Assembly: GCF_947242115.1 (NCBI RefSeq)
Contig: NC_074716.1
Span: 1,566,001 to 1,630,000 of the forward strand
Reading direction: 5' to 3'
DNA length: 64,000 nt
Origin: Biomphalaria glabrata
Taxonomy: Eukaryota > Mollusca > Gastropoda > Planorbidae
The first letter of the stretch is position 1. The number at the start of each line of letters is the position of its first letter. The notes beneath the pieces were generated by a model that was given only the letters and a program-made list of their open reading frames with translations, did no database searches and was not told the DNA's origin. Below, one piece after another: positions 12,801 through 21,621 of the stretch. A program made the position numbers and the translations under genes.

Positions 12801-15800
12801 CTATAAGCATGAAAGTAGCGCTATATAAAAGCTATAATAATATAATAAGAATAATTTACAAAGACATATCTGGATACATTAGCTTGATTTACACAAAGCC
12901 AATAAACACATTACCTCAACTTCATGCTTCTCAACAACATCTTTTAATTTTGTCTGGTATCTTAGTTTCTCTTCCTTCCACTGCGTTTCTGTCTCGACAA
13001 AGTTGGCCTGAAGTAAAAGAACTTGTTCTGAAGTAACCTGAAGCTTTTCTTTGAGGAAACGTTGAGCTTCTCTAGACTCCGACAGCTGTCTGTCTTTTTC
13101 TGCATTCTCAGCTTGAAGAATGGAAATAACTTTCAGCTGAAATTAGACAGTGTACTATGTAGTAGTTCAAGAATAAAGTCATCACTTAAATGTTTACAAG
13201 TCTTATAGTCAAAGAGGATGGCTGCCTGGTCGTGCGGTTTGTGCGCTGGACTGTCGTTCGGATTTATCGACGGTCGAGGGTTCAAACCCTGCCCGCTCCC
13301 ATCCCCCGTCGTCCTGCGGGAGGTTTGGGCTAGGAAGTAAACTATCTTCAACCCTGAAGGAACATCCGAAACATGTAAAACATTTTACAAACAAGTTGAA
13401 TCATTAATATAATCTAGTAATGGGCTCACCTTTGCTTCTAGAACCTCATTGATATCTTTGAGTTTAGTTTCCATCATGTGTAAAGCATGATCTTGTAAAT
13501 TGACATTTTCTTTCTTCAATATAGCTTCTAAATCTTTTTCGTGTTTGCCTATCAACTGCACCAAATCATTTTCTCTGAGAGATAACTCAAGGTTTTTCTC
13601 ATTTATCACACCCTGCAACCTGTGGATTTGTATTCATATAAAATTAGCTTTATATTGTATTTATTCTTCAATCTAACAGTCTTATGCCTTAAAAAGATTA
13701 AAACTATTGATAAGTTAAAATGTATATCAGTTGAAGTCACAGCCTTACAAGTTATTTTGTGAGACTTACAAGGTTCTCTTTCAACAAAGATTTTGTAAAC
13801 AAGAGTTAAAAATTCTAATTTCACTCATAATTACTCTTACACTAGGTGACATCAAGACTTAAGTTGTTATGTGCTGCTCTGAAGAGATAATGTGTACTGA
13901 ATGATACCTCAAAATGTATGTGAACGTGAAGCTACCCCTGTAACAAGTGTAATCAGGAGTAGCAAGAGTAAGTGTATTCAGATTTGAAAATAAATGATCT
14001 ACCTCTTTGTTTCAGCATCCATCTCACTTAGCATTTCTTCAAAATACTTTTGTGATTCTGTCAACTTGATGTGGAATTTTTCAGTTTCAGATTTTAGTTC
14101 TTGCTCTTTCAGCCTCATCTGTTCAGTCAAAAGATCTAGTTTCTCATTGGTACTCTCTACCCTAGAAGTTAGTTTAGTGATCAACAAGGCTTGATCCTGT
14201 ACAGTTTGGTCCTTCTCTCTGATGTCATTCTGCAAGACCTGGACCACTTTATCCCGGCCACGAATCACTTCATCTTTTTCTCCAGCAAACTCTTGCAAGT
14301 CCATCACCCGTTTATCTTGCTCTAAAAGTTTGTTGTTGAGCTCCATTATTCTCCTGTCTTTGTAAACCATCTGAGCATACATCTGACTCTACAACAATAA
14401 AAAAAAAAAGATTTATTTCATCTTACCAATGTTACATTATTCAAACATAATGATAAAAGTACACACAACTTGGCACAAACTTTTTTGTCCCATCAACCCT
14501 TATTTGTATTCATGTTGATCATAGACTTCAGTAATTTACTCCCTGCTAACACAATCATATGTAGTGTTTGTATTTTTAAAACAGAATTATAATTTAAACA
14601 ACTTTACTAAAAAAATATTTGGTTAATACTTTTCTCACAGAGATTTTAATAATGTTATTACATTTATTTATTTTGTCTGAGCAATGTGAATACATATGTA
14701 TCTATAAATATTTTCTTCAAATTTCAAGCCCTAAAACATTTTTAAAACTTCATTTAAATTTAAAGCAATTTTCTAACTAAGAAGGTGATTTCTCTGAATG
14801 AAATTAAAAAAATGTTGTCATGGCATGCCTGTTATACAAATATAGTTTTAAATCAGGTCTAAAAAAATATATATATTTTATGATAATGAACATTTCTGAA
14901 TTCAAAGAAAAGAAAAGCTATATATGTCAAGTCAATCATGGACAACAGTCTTTCAATACAAAGTGCAGCCAACAAAACCCATCAAATATCAATAGATACA
15001 ATCTCAAATCAAGCCTTATTTGTGGTATGAGAACAACATCTACAGTAGCCTGTGACTCCAATATTGAATCTCTAAGGTTAAGGTATAACAGAGCAGCATT
15101 GGTGGCTATTGAAAGATACAAAAGCTTGGAACCATCCTAACAAACAACTGATACAAAGAAATAGGAAAACAAAATCAAAAGAAGCAAAGAACTATGTTTC
15201 AAATTACATATAAACTAGCGATAAACCACCATCTACCAAACAATAGAACAATGGAGAAAAAATTGGCAGATTCTCATCCATAGCTCCTGGACAAAATCTC
15301 AACCAACAATGAGAACAAAATTATTAAACAATAACCTAACAAAGGAAACTAGAACTCAAAGTAGGTAGCCTACACAAATACAAAGTTATTCATAAACAGC
15401 TGTCCACGGCACACTCCTTGGCACAGACTACTAAAGAGCTTAATTATATACCTAATATAACATGTCCTGATTACACACAAAAAAGTTATTGAAGTTTAAT
15501 CAAAACAGGGTAGTGAAACACAAATGAACACAATGAATAATTCCATTGGAACCTGGAAAATAATTACGGAGAGAAAGAGTTAACTGTCAGTTTTCTTCTT
15601 ATTTTTTTCTTGCAACTTGTATAGGAGAAAAAAGAAACCTACATTAAAAAGTTGTAATAGTTTCTCTGCAAAGATTCAAAGTACAAATTATTCTGGAAAC
15701 ATTTCAGCGAAACTGAAGCAGCAGAGAAGTAAAACAAAAATATGTTCAACTGCCACTATGTCCACCAAATCCACATAGTAGTGCGTAACATAATATTTAT

Positions 15801-16025
15801 CTCAACATACATGATAAAGAAACACCTGATATGTTAAAGAAATAGCGATTTTACTTATGAAACAAATGAATCAATTGTGTGGTCATGAAATATTATCTTT
15901 GTTAGTTTTTGCATTTGATTAATGATACAGACCTGCCTACCAAAAAAAGTCCAAATGCGTAACGCTGATGGTCAAAATGCGTATTTTGGCACCAGAATGC
16001 GTAACACTTAAGCGATCCACTATTT

Positions 16026-16104
<79 letters not shown>

Positions 16105-19100
16105 GATCTAGATGTCATGATTAGATCTACAATCTAAATCTAGATCAATAGAATATAATATTATAATCTACTCTAGATCTGGGCTCAAAAGTGTTACCGA
16201 TGCCGTGGATCCGCTACAAACGTAGGTCTACTCCAAACTTTCGTAGGCCTACCTTCATCCTTGATCTATTCTATACCAAGACTAAGAATCTAGTCTAGAT
16301 ATAGACTAGATGGTAGTAGATGTTATCGATCTAGATCTAGTCAATCTAAATCATGCTACAACTAAATTGGATCCAGAGTGTAGAGTAATGAAATGTAATA
16401 GAACCATGACATTTATTTTTTATCATTTAAAGTAATGACTAGCTAGACTAGATTCTAGTTAGATCTATTCCTGTATAACAAGTTATCTAGATTCTAGATC
16501 TAGAATCCAGATCTAGATTAGATATCTACAATGTCACTCAATGTGTTTTGAATAGATAGCACTTCGATATTTTTTTCTATACAAATGAATCAGGGATTCA
16601 ACGTAGATCTAATTAATTTCTACTAATGAACTTACAAAAAAAAAAAAAAAAAGTCACGTTGGTGTATCAGCTGAGTGATACCAACCTGGTACCAACCCGC
16701 CACTCCCTCACTCTCGCGTTCTTCATTTCTAGACTAAATCTAATTGCTGTTAAGAACCAATCAACGTATAGATCTGGACACAATGTGTTCCCCCACCTTT
16801 TCTGTCCCCCCCCCCAACAGGACGGCTTAGCGTGACCTCCGTGACCGCTCGTAAGCTAGTCAAGAGAGGGAAAAAAAAAAAGGATACGAAATGCGTAACG
16901 CGACGGGTTAAATGCGTATTCGCGTACTGACGGTCATTTTTGGGAGATTTTGCGTAACGAATACGCATTTTGCGTAACGGTAGGCAGGTCTGATGATAGA
17001 ATGTTTGCTGGCTATTTATGTTCTTTTACGATTACAAATTCAAATAAAAGACATACATTTAAGCTTACCACTTCATCCCCTGAACCCCCTCCAAATGCTT
17101 GTTGTAAAGTTTCCATTGCTCTTGTTTTTTCCTCTAATTGGTTTGTCATGTCATGGAGTAAAGCATCACGTTCGGCCATCACTCTCTCCTTAGCTTCCAA
17201 TTGGTTCTCTCTCACACGTATCAGTTCATCTTTCTCGGCGACAGTTCGACTCTTATCCTCTAGTTTACGTTTCAGAAGAAGTACTTCTGCACGATTCACA
17301 TGTTGAGATGGAGTGTCACTGTCTTCAACTATCTCCTTAGTCACAGATCAAGTAAAAATACCAAAGTTAATATAGCACAAAAATTTTGTAAATAAGACAA
17401 TAAACATTCATAAACAGAGATTATTTGTTTCAGTAAAAGAAAAGTCATTGATGGGTAATTTTAAGGTATTTAACAATTTCAAAAGCTGCTTAAAGAATTG
17501 AAGTCTTAGAGCTATGGACTATGACGGCAGACTCCTTCTGAAACCTGATTTCCCAAAATTTTACATTTTTTTTGTGTCAGCTTAGGGACTTTAGGAATTT
17601 AAAGCCCTCTCCCCATTACTAAATGGTTAGTTTTCACAGAGTGTACTATTCAGTCTCCATCATATTGACAAAAAAGAAAATTTAAAAAAAGGTTCACAAA
17701 ATAAAGGGCTCCTTCAAAAAGGACCTCTACAAATGATATAATGATATTCAACATCTACTAATATATTTTCTTAATAGTTAAAAATAATGCAACTGATTTA
17801 GAGATTTGAATTGTACAAAGGCACATTGCTTATTAAAAGCACATTTCTTATTCCATATATGCTAAGATCATACAAGTGCTGCTTTTTTCCTAGTGCGTTT
17901 AGAGCATGGTAGCTTGAATTAGCCAGGAAAACCAATGAATTGGCAGAGTTCAAGTCACTGATTAGCATGCTTGATTAGTTTTACACATGAGATGCATAGG
18001 ACATAATTATTTTCTCTTTTGAAGTAACGTCTTTAATTTATAAGATAAGATATATTTTTTTAAACTATGTTACAGAAAGACATTCTTCTTCTTCTTCTTC
18101 TAGCCAGCTTTATTGCTGCTGAGCTGTGAGCTCTTTTGCAGACTGTGCCAAGGAAAAAAAGTGTGCTGTTTTCTTCAGTTGTTCAGCACTGCCGTACAGG
18201 GTGTTGGTTATGTTGGGCTGTAGTGGAAGTAGGGTCTGCCTAAGGTGGATTAGGGAGGGGCATTCAAAGAGGATATGGTTTACGGTTTCAAAGGGGTGGG
18301 CGCAATTTCTGCAAAGGGGTAGTTGTGTGGAGTTTATTTTGTTCAGGTGGTAATTTAATAGTGGTGTGTGTCCTGTTCTTAGTTGGAAGATTGTAGATTG
18401 TTCTTTGCGGGGGAGGAAGTTAACACTGTCCAGTTTGTTAGGCGTAGTCATTTCTCTGTACATGGCTCTGCCTGTGTTTCCTGATGCCCATTGGTTGAGC
18501 CACTCCTCTTTGTGATTGTTGACTAACATTGACCTTAGGGTGAGGTAGTTAACAGGTCTATCTGGTTGTTCCATAGATGAACCTGCCTTTGATAGCTTAT
18601 CTGCCTTTTCATTTCCCATGATGCCAATGTGTCCAGGGATCCACTGTAGTGTAATATTGATATTTAATTTTGATATCATCTGGTGGATTATCACAATGAG
18701 TGTTGTCAACTCTCTTGGGCTGTTTGAAGTGCTGCTGTTAAGTGCTTGCAGAGTAGATTGGGAGTCTGTAAAGACAACAATATCTGATGGTGGTTGCACT
18801 CCTTCATATAATTTTTTTCCACTGTCTGGAGTGCTAAATGCATAAATGACACCTTTCTTCATTCATACTTATAAAAATATGAAGAATGCACTTTTTCTAC
18901 CTAGCTTTTATTCCAGGCTTAAAATACATTCAAATTTAAAATTTTGGGTTTAATGTACAGATCTTAAGACCAAAACTGCTATCATATTTCTGAAAAGTCT
19001 TTATCAGTGACTTACTTGTACATCATGACCTTTCTTAGCATCCACACTTTTTTTCACAGCTTTAGCTTTGGCTTGCAACCTCAACTTTGAATTTTTGGCA

Positions 19101-19662
19101 TTAGCCTCCTGGGAAGTTAGAAAAAAAAAGATATACGCCAACAATTTTTAAACTGACTCAACAATAACAACAGATATGCCTCACTGTGCAATTTTATTTT
19201 TTAATTGAAATTCAACAATTCATCAGACTACTGCTAACAATTTGAACCAGTAAAAAAATTAATAGAATTAAAATCTTTAATTATATAACAAAGATATAAA
19301 CATGGGTCAGATAAAACAAGCATCTTTTTTTTTTTTATTTCAATTATAAATATAAGAGAAGTTTAAAAAATCTTGAGTTATTTTGACTAGTGTAAGAAAT
19401 GTATTTGAAATAAAAGTTTTATTTTCTTTAGAAAAAGTTTTATATGGCAGTTTAAAAAATCCCAGCCAAGATCCCTAAAAGAGATCATGCACCATGGCCA
19501 GGTAGACAAACTAGAAGAGGATCAAATGGCAACAGAACATTTTTTCCTTACCTGGAGTTCTTTATCTTTATGTTGTAAAATTTCATCTTTTTCTCTGATC
19601 ATTGACTTCAGCTGTTGGATCTGAAGTTGCAGAAGTTCCATTTCATTCTCAATTCCAGACAT
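1..19662 (-). CDS. Giantin-like golgin, long coiled-coil protein (5' part; 16 exons, partial)
   Basis: Sixteen exons join in frame on the minus strand: 19552-19662, 19016-19108, 17069-17335, 14003-14388, 13430-13619, 12915-13136, 11543-11683, 10726-10821, 10184-10312, 8894-9011, 7979-8130, 6958-7071, 6251-6380, 6043-6149, 5125-5259 and 1-868. All have GT-AG borders and matching phases, giving 3,259 coding bases (about 1,086 residues) without a stop. The product is almost entirely charged heptad-type helix, with no catalytic domain or signal peptide; a C-terminal anchor, if present, lies beyond the window. The N-terminus (IREKDEILQHKDKELQ, then KLRLQAKAKA) closely resembles the start of vertebrate giantin (QKDVQLQQKDEALQE, KLKLHAKAK). 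Giantin is a Golgi membrane tether, and a Golgi scaffold role is inferred. Another long golgin is possible. The coding gene is secure; the family name is moderately so. Confidence 0.88.
869..1554. other. Golgin intron 15, left part; nothing recognised
   Basis: AT-rich intron sequence with poly-A/T runs and no repeat or frame I recognise. Confidence 0.5.
1555..1830 (-). mobile_element. tRNA-derived SINE, family S1
   Basis: An old, diverged copy. The tRNA-like head is at the right (minus strand, with GGTAAAG and a B-box-like segment). The body has the conserved 'GTCATGTGGCCAGCAC' core and the left end has the 'CTGAAA..GAG' tail region. S1 recurs at 23.2, 26.5, 42.3, 50.2, 54.4, 59.2 and 60.8 kb. 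Confidence 0.75.
2028..2400 (-). mobile_element. LINE 3' fragment with GGAT tail
   Basis: The minus frame encodes a reverse-transcriptase C-terminus (LRWAGHLERMSDNRGAKVVY, then GRPKGRPRMRWIDDVEADL) ending ALHGL-stop. A (GGAT)n tail at 2028-2040 marks the 3' end. It is 5'-truncated and inserted in golgin intron 15. Confidence 0.8.
2401..3295. other. Intron sequence; nothing recognised
   Basis: AT-rich intronic DNA without a supported frame or repeat. Confidence 0.4.
3300..3535 (-). mobile_element. LINE 3' end with GAT tail
   Basis: A (GAT)n tail at 3304-3330 (minus sense) is preceded by a degraded frame resembling the LINE ending 'RDRGEWHVFVEALC'. It is a short 5'-truncated remnant. Confidence 0.6.
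3536..5124. other. Golgin intron 15, right part; nothing recognised
   Basis: 1.6 kb of AT-rich intron with no frame, tRNA-like head or inverted repeat that I can support. Confidence 0.4.
5125..5259 (-). CDS. Golgin exon 15
   Basis: It encodes 45 residues (IDELSDMLSSQQNLSLTQKE...), phase 0 to 0, with acceptor TTGTCTTACAG and donor GTGAGT. A 4.3-kb intron separates it from exon 16. Confidence 0.88.
5455..5735 (+). mobile_element. LINE RT C-terminal fragment (decayed)
   Basis: The plus strand keeps the pattern IEQEI..MLMRLDWVHN, LEPKG and MAKYCCGPMLH, typical of the end of a non-LTR retrotransposon ORF2 ('GWIGHTLRK...WNPQGKRKRGRP'). Several frame breaks are present. It sits in golgin intron 14. 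Confidence 0.6.
6043..6149 (-). CDS. Golgin exon 14
   Basis: It completes an Ala codon, then encodes 35 residues (LESEQSHLMKVIDDKTIEAE...), ending phase 0 at a GTATGT donor. The intron before it is only 101 bases. Confidence 0.86.
6251..6380 (-). CDS. Golgin exon 13
   Basis: It encodes 43 residues plus one base (phase 0 in, 1 out), with acceptor TTATTTCAG and donor GTAAAG. Sequence begins EEHQQLVSKLTSELDRESTK. Confidence 0.86.
6655..6988 (-). repeat. 167-bp tandem duplication spanning exon 12's donor
   Basis: Two near-identical copies (6655-6821 and 6822-6988). Each contains the end of exon 12, the GTATGG donor and about 130 intron bases. The left copy is a decoy donor downstream in the transcript; using it would add 167 bases and shift the frame. 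Confidence 0.85.
6958..7071 (-). CDS. Golgin exon 12
   Basis: It encodes 38 residues (ADKKRAEATLRQVETLMQEI...), phase 0 to 0, with acceptor ACATTTCCAG and donor GTATGG. Its last 26 or so bases and the donor are duplicated 167 bases downstream. Confidence 0.85.
7378..7976. repeat. 55-bp minisatellite, 11 units, abutting exon 11's donor
   Basis: 'TACCCA' recurs at 7431, 7486, 7541, 7587, 7642, 7697, 7752, 7807, 7862, 7917 and 7972. The period is 55 throughout except one 9-bp deletion. In gene sense each unit opens with (C/G)TGGGTAGTTT, the donor of exon 11. Units 1-3 match units 7-9 better than their neighbours, a higher-order pattern. Confidence 0.92.
7979..8130 (-). CDS. Golgin exon 11
   Basis: It encodes 50 residues plus the split Asp codon (phase 1 in, 0 out). 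The acceptor is CATTCTCTAG and the donor is GTGGGTAGTT, a weak consensus but the only site matching the next exon's phase. Both splice borders are copied many times into the flanking introns as tandem repeats. Confidence 0.84.
8121..8640. repeat. 52-bp minisatellite, about 7 units, abutting exon 11's acceptor
   Basis: Units start at 8121, 8173, 8225, 8276, 8328 and 8379, plus a final part unit after 8591. In gene sense each holds CATTCTCTAG|ATGAACTGAAA, meaning the exon 11 acceptor plus the first bases of the exon. The leftmost unit is the real junction. A hAT miniature split the last unit. Confidence 0.92.
8395..8591. mobile_element. SPIN-like hAT miniature element
   Basis: 197 bp starting CAGCGGTTCTCAACC and ending GGTTGAGAACCCCCG, flanked by a perfect 8-bp duplication ATCTAGAG (8387-8394, 8592-8599). 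The ends and the inner GACCCC/GGTCG and CTTAGGCGACC motifs match my memory of the SPIN (Space Invaders) hAT family. It has no coding capacity. Confidence 0.85.
8894..9011 (-). CDS. Golgin exon 10
   Basis: It encodes 39 residues plus one base (phase 0 in, 1 out), with acceptor GTGTTACAG and donor GTACAT. It is a coiled coil (SLKNRVQELTEENKLIQQKL). Confidence 0.86.
9461..9760. repeat. Inverted repeat, foldback-like
   Basis: 24 bases at 9461-9484 are perfectly inverted at 9737-9760, with weaker complementarity on both sides. The loop is about 250 bp. It lies in the 1.2-kb intron between exons 9 and 10. Parent family not recognised. Confidence 0.7.
10184..10312 (-). CDS. Golgin exon 9
   Basis: It encodes 43 residues, phase 0 to 0, with acceptor TACTATCAG and donor GTTAGT. 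A Ser/Gly-rich hinge (SRSSGEESAGPTDS) interrupts the helix, then KLLKVKAQMTTKVKALEKQL restarts it. Confidence 0.86.
10726..10821 (-). CDS. Golgin exon 8
   Basis: It encodes 32 residues (SSDSVAVREEMTSSLNQQIE...), phase 0 to 0, with acceptor TGATCCAG and donor GTAATA. Confidence 0.85.
11150..11542. repeat. Degenerate repeats derived from exon 7's donor region
   Basis: In gene sense, GTTAGGTTTTATTCTCA directly follows exon 7. Diverged copies of GTTAGGTTT(T)AGTCTCA recur between 11150 and 11340, interrupted by an S3 SINE at 11343-11516. Confidence 0.55.
11343..11516 (+). mobile_element. tRNA-derived SINE, family S3
   Basis: The head GATGGCTGCCTGGTC and B box GGTTCAAACCC are tRNA-like. The tail ends AACATGTAAAACATTTTACA. 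The same family lies at 13.2, 52.7 and 59.0 kb. Confidence 0.8.
11543..11683 (-). CDS. Golgin exon 7
   Basis: It encodes 47 residues (LSEKAVQLESLHSRLSHFEA...), phase 0 to 0. The donor is GTTAGGTTTT. Degenerate copies of the donor-proximal intron sequence follow it (see 11150-11542). Confidence 0.87.
11684..12104. other. Intron; nothing recognised
   Basis: AT-rich intronic DNA with homopolymer runs only. Confidence 0.35.
12105..12290 (-). mobile_element. SINE family S2, old partial copy
   Basis: On the minus strand it keeps 'CTAAAGGCAGCAC', 'CCAGATACCCCCTCC' and 'TATCATGAAAGATGCCCTAT', matching the body and 3' end of the fuller S2 copy at 12.6 kb. The tRNA head is missing. Confidence 0.65.
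12598..12835 (+). mobile_element. tRNA-derived SINE, family S2
   Basis: The tRNA-like head GCGTGGTCGAGAGGCTAAG has a long variable arm (Leu/Ser type) and B box GGTTCGACACC. The body ends GTAGCGCTATATAAAAGC and then an (ATAAT)n tail. Four hundred bases from the older S2 copy, in opposite orientation. Confidence 0.82.
12915..13136 (-). CDS. Golgin exon 6
   Basis: It encodes 74 residues (LKVISILQAENAEKDRQL...), phase 0 to 0, with acceptor TAATTTCAG and donor GTAATG. It is a coiled coil. Confidence 0.87.
13215..13390 (+). mobile_element. tRNA-derived SINE, family S3
   Basis: GATGGCTGCCTGGTCGTGCG head, GGTTCAAACCC B box and a terminal AACATGTAAAACATTTTACA. It sits 39 bases beyond exon 5's donor, inside the intron between exons 5 and 6. 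Confidence 0.82.
13430..13619 (-). CDS. Golgin exon 5
   Basis: It completes the split Arg codon of exon 4, then encodes 63 residues ending EVLEAK before a GTGAGC donor. It is a charged coiled coil with no gaps. Confidence 0.88.
14003..14388 (-). CDS. Golgin exon 4
   Basis: It encodes 128 residues plus two bases (phase 0 in, 2 out), with acceptor TTGTTGTAG and donor GTAGAT. It includes MVYKDRRIMELNNKLLEQDK, a conserved-looking golgin helix, followed by repeated EKD motifs. Confidence 0.9.
14916..15430 (+). mobile_element. I-clade-like LINE fragment (decayed)
   Basis: A plus frame contains LRLRYNRAALVAIERYKSLE, the RT-to-RNase H connection seen in I-like non-LTR elements, followed by broken frames. 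It may belong to the family of the RNase H copy at 18.1 kb. Confidence 0.55.
15440..15583 (-). mobile_element. TTAA-flanked miniature element (truncated)
   Basis: The right end is CGGAGAGAAAGAGTTAA, with the body matching the copies at 41.0, 50.6, 52.3 and 60.7 kb. The other terminus is lost. Confidence 0.65.
15928..16992. mobile_element. TIR DNA transposon, non-autonomous, 1.07 kb
   Basis: Terminal inverted repeats CAGACCTGCCTACC / GGTAGGCAGGTCTG, flanked by ATGATA on both sides (15922-15927, 16993-16998), so a 6-bp duplication. Both ends carry several subterminal copies of AATGCGTAACG or AATGCGTATT. The interior holds an (AT)n run and TCTAGATC-rich DNA; no transposase is seen. Superfamily uncertain. 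Confidence 0.85.
16029..16099. repeat. (AT)n microsatellite
   Basis: About 35 TA dinucleotides in an uninterrupted run inside the TIR transposon. Confidence 0.95.
17069..17335 (-). CDS. Golgin exon 3
   Basis: It encodes 89 residues, phase 0 to 0, with donor GTAAGC. The helix is rich in EKDELI/ERDALL heptads and ends in a flexible GGGSGDEV stretch. A 1.07-kb TIR transposon ends 76 bases beyond the donor. Confidence 0.9.
17336..17845. other. Intron; nothing recognised
   Basis: AT-rich intronic DNA without identifiable repeats. Confidence 0.35.
17850..18055 (+). mobile_element. CR1/Jockey-like LINE 3' end (family F1, GATAA tail)
   Basis: A diverged copy of the F1 3' end: 'GTGCG TTTAGAGCATGG', 'AGCCAGGAAAACCAATGA', 'GAAGTAACGTC' and a terminal ATAAGATAAG. 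Full comparison copies lie at 32.4-34.9 kb. Confidence 0.75.
18084..18862 (-). mobile_element. I-clade (Nimbus-like) LINE 3' part with RNase H
   Basis: A 250-codon open minus frame starts at the element's 5' truncation. It contains an RNase H domain (VVFTDSQSTLQAL, about residues 29-41; LQWIPGHIGIMGNEKADKLS, about 78-97), then a C-terminal HHCC-type segment (PLCRNC...H..FECP). A (GAA)n tail at 18084-18100 marks the 3' end. The frame is intact, so this is the youngest-looking LINE here. The I-clade elements known from Biomphalaria (Nimbus) are the likely relatives. Confidence 0.85.
19016..19108 (-). CDS. Golgin exon 2
   Basis: It encodes 31 residues, phase 0 to phase 0, with acceptor TTCCCAG and donor GTAAGT. 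It carries the basic KLRLQAKAKA segment that aligns with the giantin N-terminus and continues the exon 1 helix. Confidence 0.88.
19552..19662 (-). CDS. Golgin exon 1 (first coding exon)
   Basis: It encodes 37 residues starting MSGIENEMELLQLQIQQLKS and ends in phase 0 at a GTAAGG donor. This is the most upstream in-frame ATG: the 5' leader 19663-19716 follows a strong acceptor (a T-rich tract, then CACAG) at 19717-19718, so a non-coding exon lies further right. Confidence 0.88.
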
Positions 19663-19716
19663 TTTTTTACAATCTCAGAAGATAGTTTACACAAATGACA
19701 TGCTATTTACAGTTAG
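19663..19716 (-). promoter_or_regulatory. Golgin 5' UTR segment with upstream splice acceptor
   Basis: On the minus strand, TTTTTTTTCACACAG precedes 19716, a near-consensus acceptor 54 bases before the start codon. The transcript therefore probably begins in an upstream non-coding exon. See the candidate at 30572-30690. Confidence 0.55.
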
Positions 19717-20149
19717 CTGTGTGAAAAAAAAGAAATGAAAACTTTAGTTCTGGTAGAATAGAAATACACAGCACCACTGGTGAATCAAAGTTCAGACTTA
19801 AGTAATGGTACATAGAAACTATTCTTTCTCCAGTCATGCAGAGATTACAAAGCATTTTAATTATTAAAATTTGTTCTTTTATTTTAGCTGTCATCAAAGT
19901 AAACTGATTTTAAAATAATAGTTTCAATATAAAACTCAGCAAAATTGAACTATTTTGGCTAGTACAGAAAGTGGCAATCTTGCAGTGTACAAGTAAGTTA
20001 ATGGACTCTGGACTAGGGTTGCACCAGATAAACTTTTAATATCCGACCAGAGCCGGATATGGCCACATTGTAGAGCCGAATACCTACATGTCTTGTAAGT
20101 AGCTTGTGTTATGGAACATTTTGCACAAATGCTAAAAAACATACATATA

Positions 20150-20560
20150 TCAATATTCATCATATTTAAGAACAAAGGTGACAGAAGCGACTGCAGGAGG
20201 GGAACCTCTTTATTATAGGCAAAGTCTTTGCTCGAATGATACTTCCCAGGCTACATAAACTTGCTGATCGAGTCTATCCAGAATCACAGTGTGCCTTTTG
20301 CTCAGGGGGATCCACAATTGACATGATTTTCTCCATCCGTCAACTTCAGGAAAAGTGCAGAGAGCAAAGGATGAATTTTTACATTGCATTCATTGACCTG
20401 ACAGGCCTTTGAACTAGTCAGCAGAGAAGGCCTCTTTAACATCTTACAGATAATAGGCTGTCCACCCAAGACCCAAGTCCAAGCTGCTAAATATTATTGT
20501 CTCTTTCCACCAAAATATGATGGGTACTGTGCAGTTCAACAGCGCCTGCTACAAAAGTTT
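20150..20560 (+). mobile_element. LINE reverse-transcriptase fragment (family F4)
   Basis: The plus strand reads KGDRSDC..., VFARMILPRLHKLADRVYPE, SQCAF.GGSTIDMIFSIRQL and FYIAFIDLT, the finger and palm start of a non-LTR RT. Frame breaks follow. Both ends of the LINE are missing. Confidence 0.8.
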
Positions 20561-20689
20561 CAGTATTATTCTATAGATTTAGTTATTAAATTTAAGTTAT
20601 AATACAGTGTATGAGAGTATATCTACTATATGTACATTGTATACTTTTTAATAGTAGGCCTATACCCTATAGATCTAAAGACTACTACA

Positions 20690-21015
20690 CATGGACACTG
20701 TCACACACACTGACAGAAGACACCAACTGAGTGACTCAGACAGAGACACTCAGACAGATGACAGTGTCACTGGTGAGTGTGGCCTGTGACTCAGTGACAC
20801 TGACAGTCAACAGTGAGAGTAGACAGGTCACAGTATGAGTAGACTAGATCTAGACTGTCTAGTGTCTAGGGCCACTAGGTAGGGAGTACTGCGACTAGAG
20901 TTGACTAGCGTTAGAGATTAACACATTAGTCTTAGTTAATAGTTACATAGTAGAGTCATACTAGAGTGTAGTACTGTCACACTCACACTGTGATGAATGT
21001 GAGTGTGACTGTGTT
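20690..21015. repeat. CACTGAC/GTCAGTG-rich stretch with a hairpin
   Basis: Irregular short direct and inverted copies of CACTGTC/ACTGACAG. A clean 12-bp stem, GTCACACTCACA (20976-20987) with TGTGAGTGTGAC (20998-21009), has a 10-base loop. Function unknown. Confidence 0.6.
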
Positions 21016-21621
21016 AGTAGACTTAATAATAAGACTTGTTTAACTTCAAACTTGTTAAAGTTGTTTGGCACTATAGTATTGTAGACTCGCTAGACTCTAG
21101 ACTTGTTCTAACTTCTATTTATATTATATCTAGAATCTAGATTTCTAATCTATATCATCATGTGCAGACAAGAGGAAGTTGCAAAGAATTCGCTTTTATA
21201 TTTTTCTATACCTCGATCTAGAGTCAATACCGTGTAAAATTTTGGTTAACTATTTTCATAAACCTAGTCTAGTTACGTCTGCAATTTGTAAACTTATGTT
21301 GTTGTTCCTCCATCTTGCGACACTTGGCAATCACGTGACCGGAATCTCAACACATTGGAGTTGTGGTTACTGTTTCACATACAAACTTTCTATAACTTAC
21401 TATCTAATATATAGATTTACACTTTGAACAGTTTGAACCATATAAAGATTATAGTGTCAAGCACAACAAAAAAATAAGTGAAGACAGTTTTTATAAAAAG
21501 TAACTTAATTTTGTCTTAATTAGCGATCAATTCAGTTGTAACTAAACTTCTAATTTCTATGCCGTATATGGTGTAGACTTACTAAAATCCTCCTGCACCC
21601 TTCTGCGCATTGGGCAGCAAG

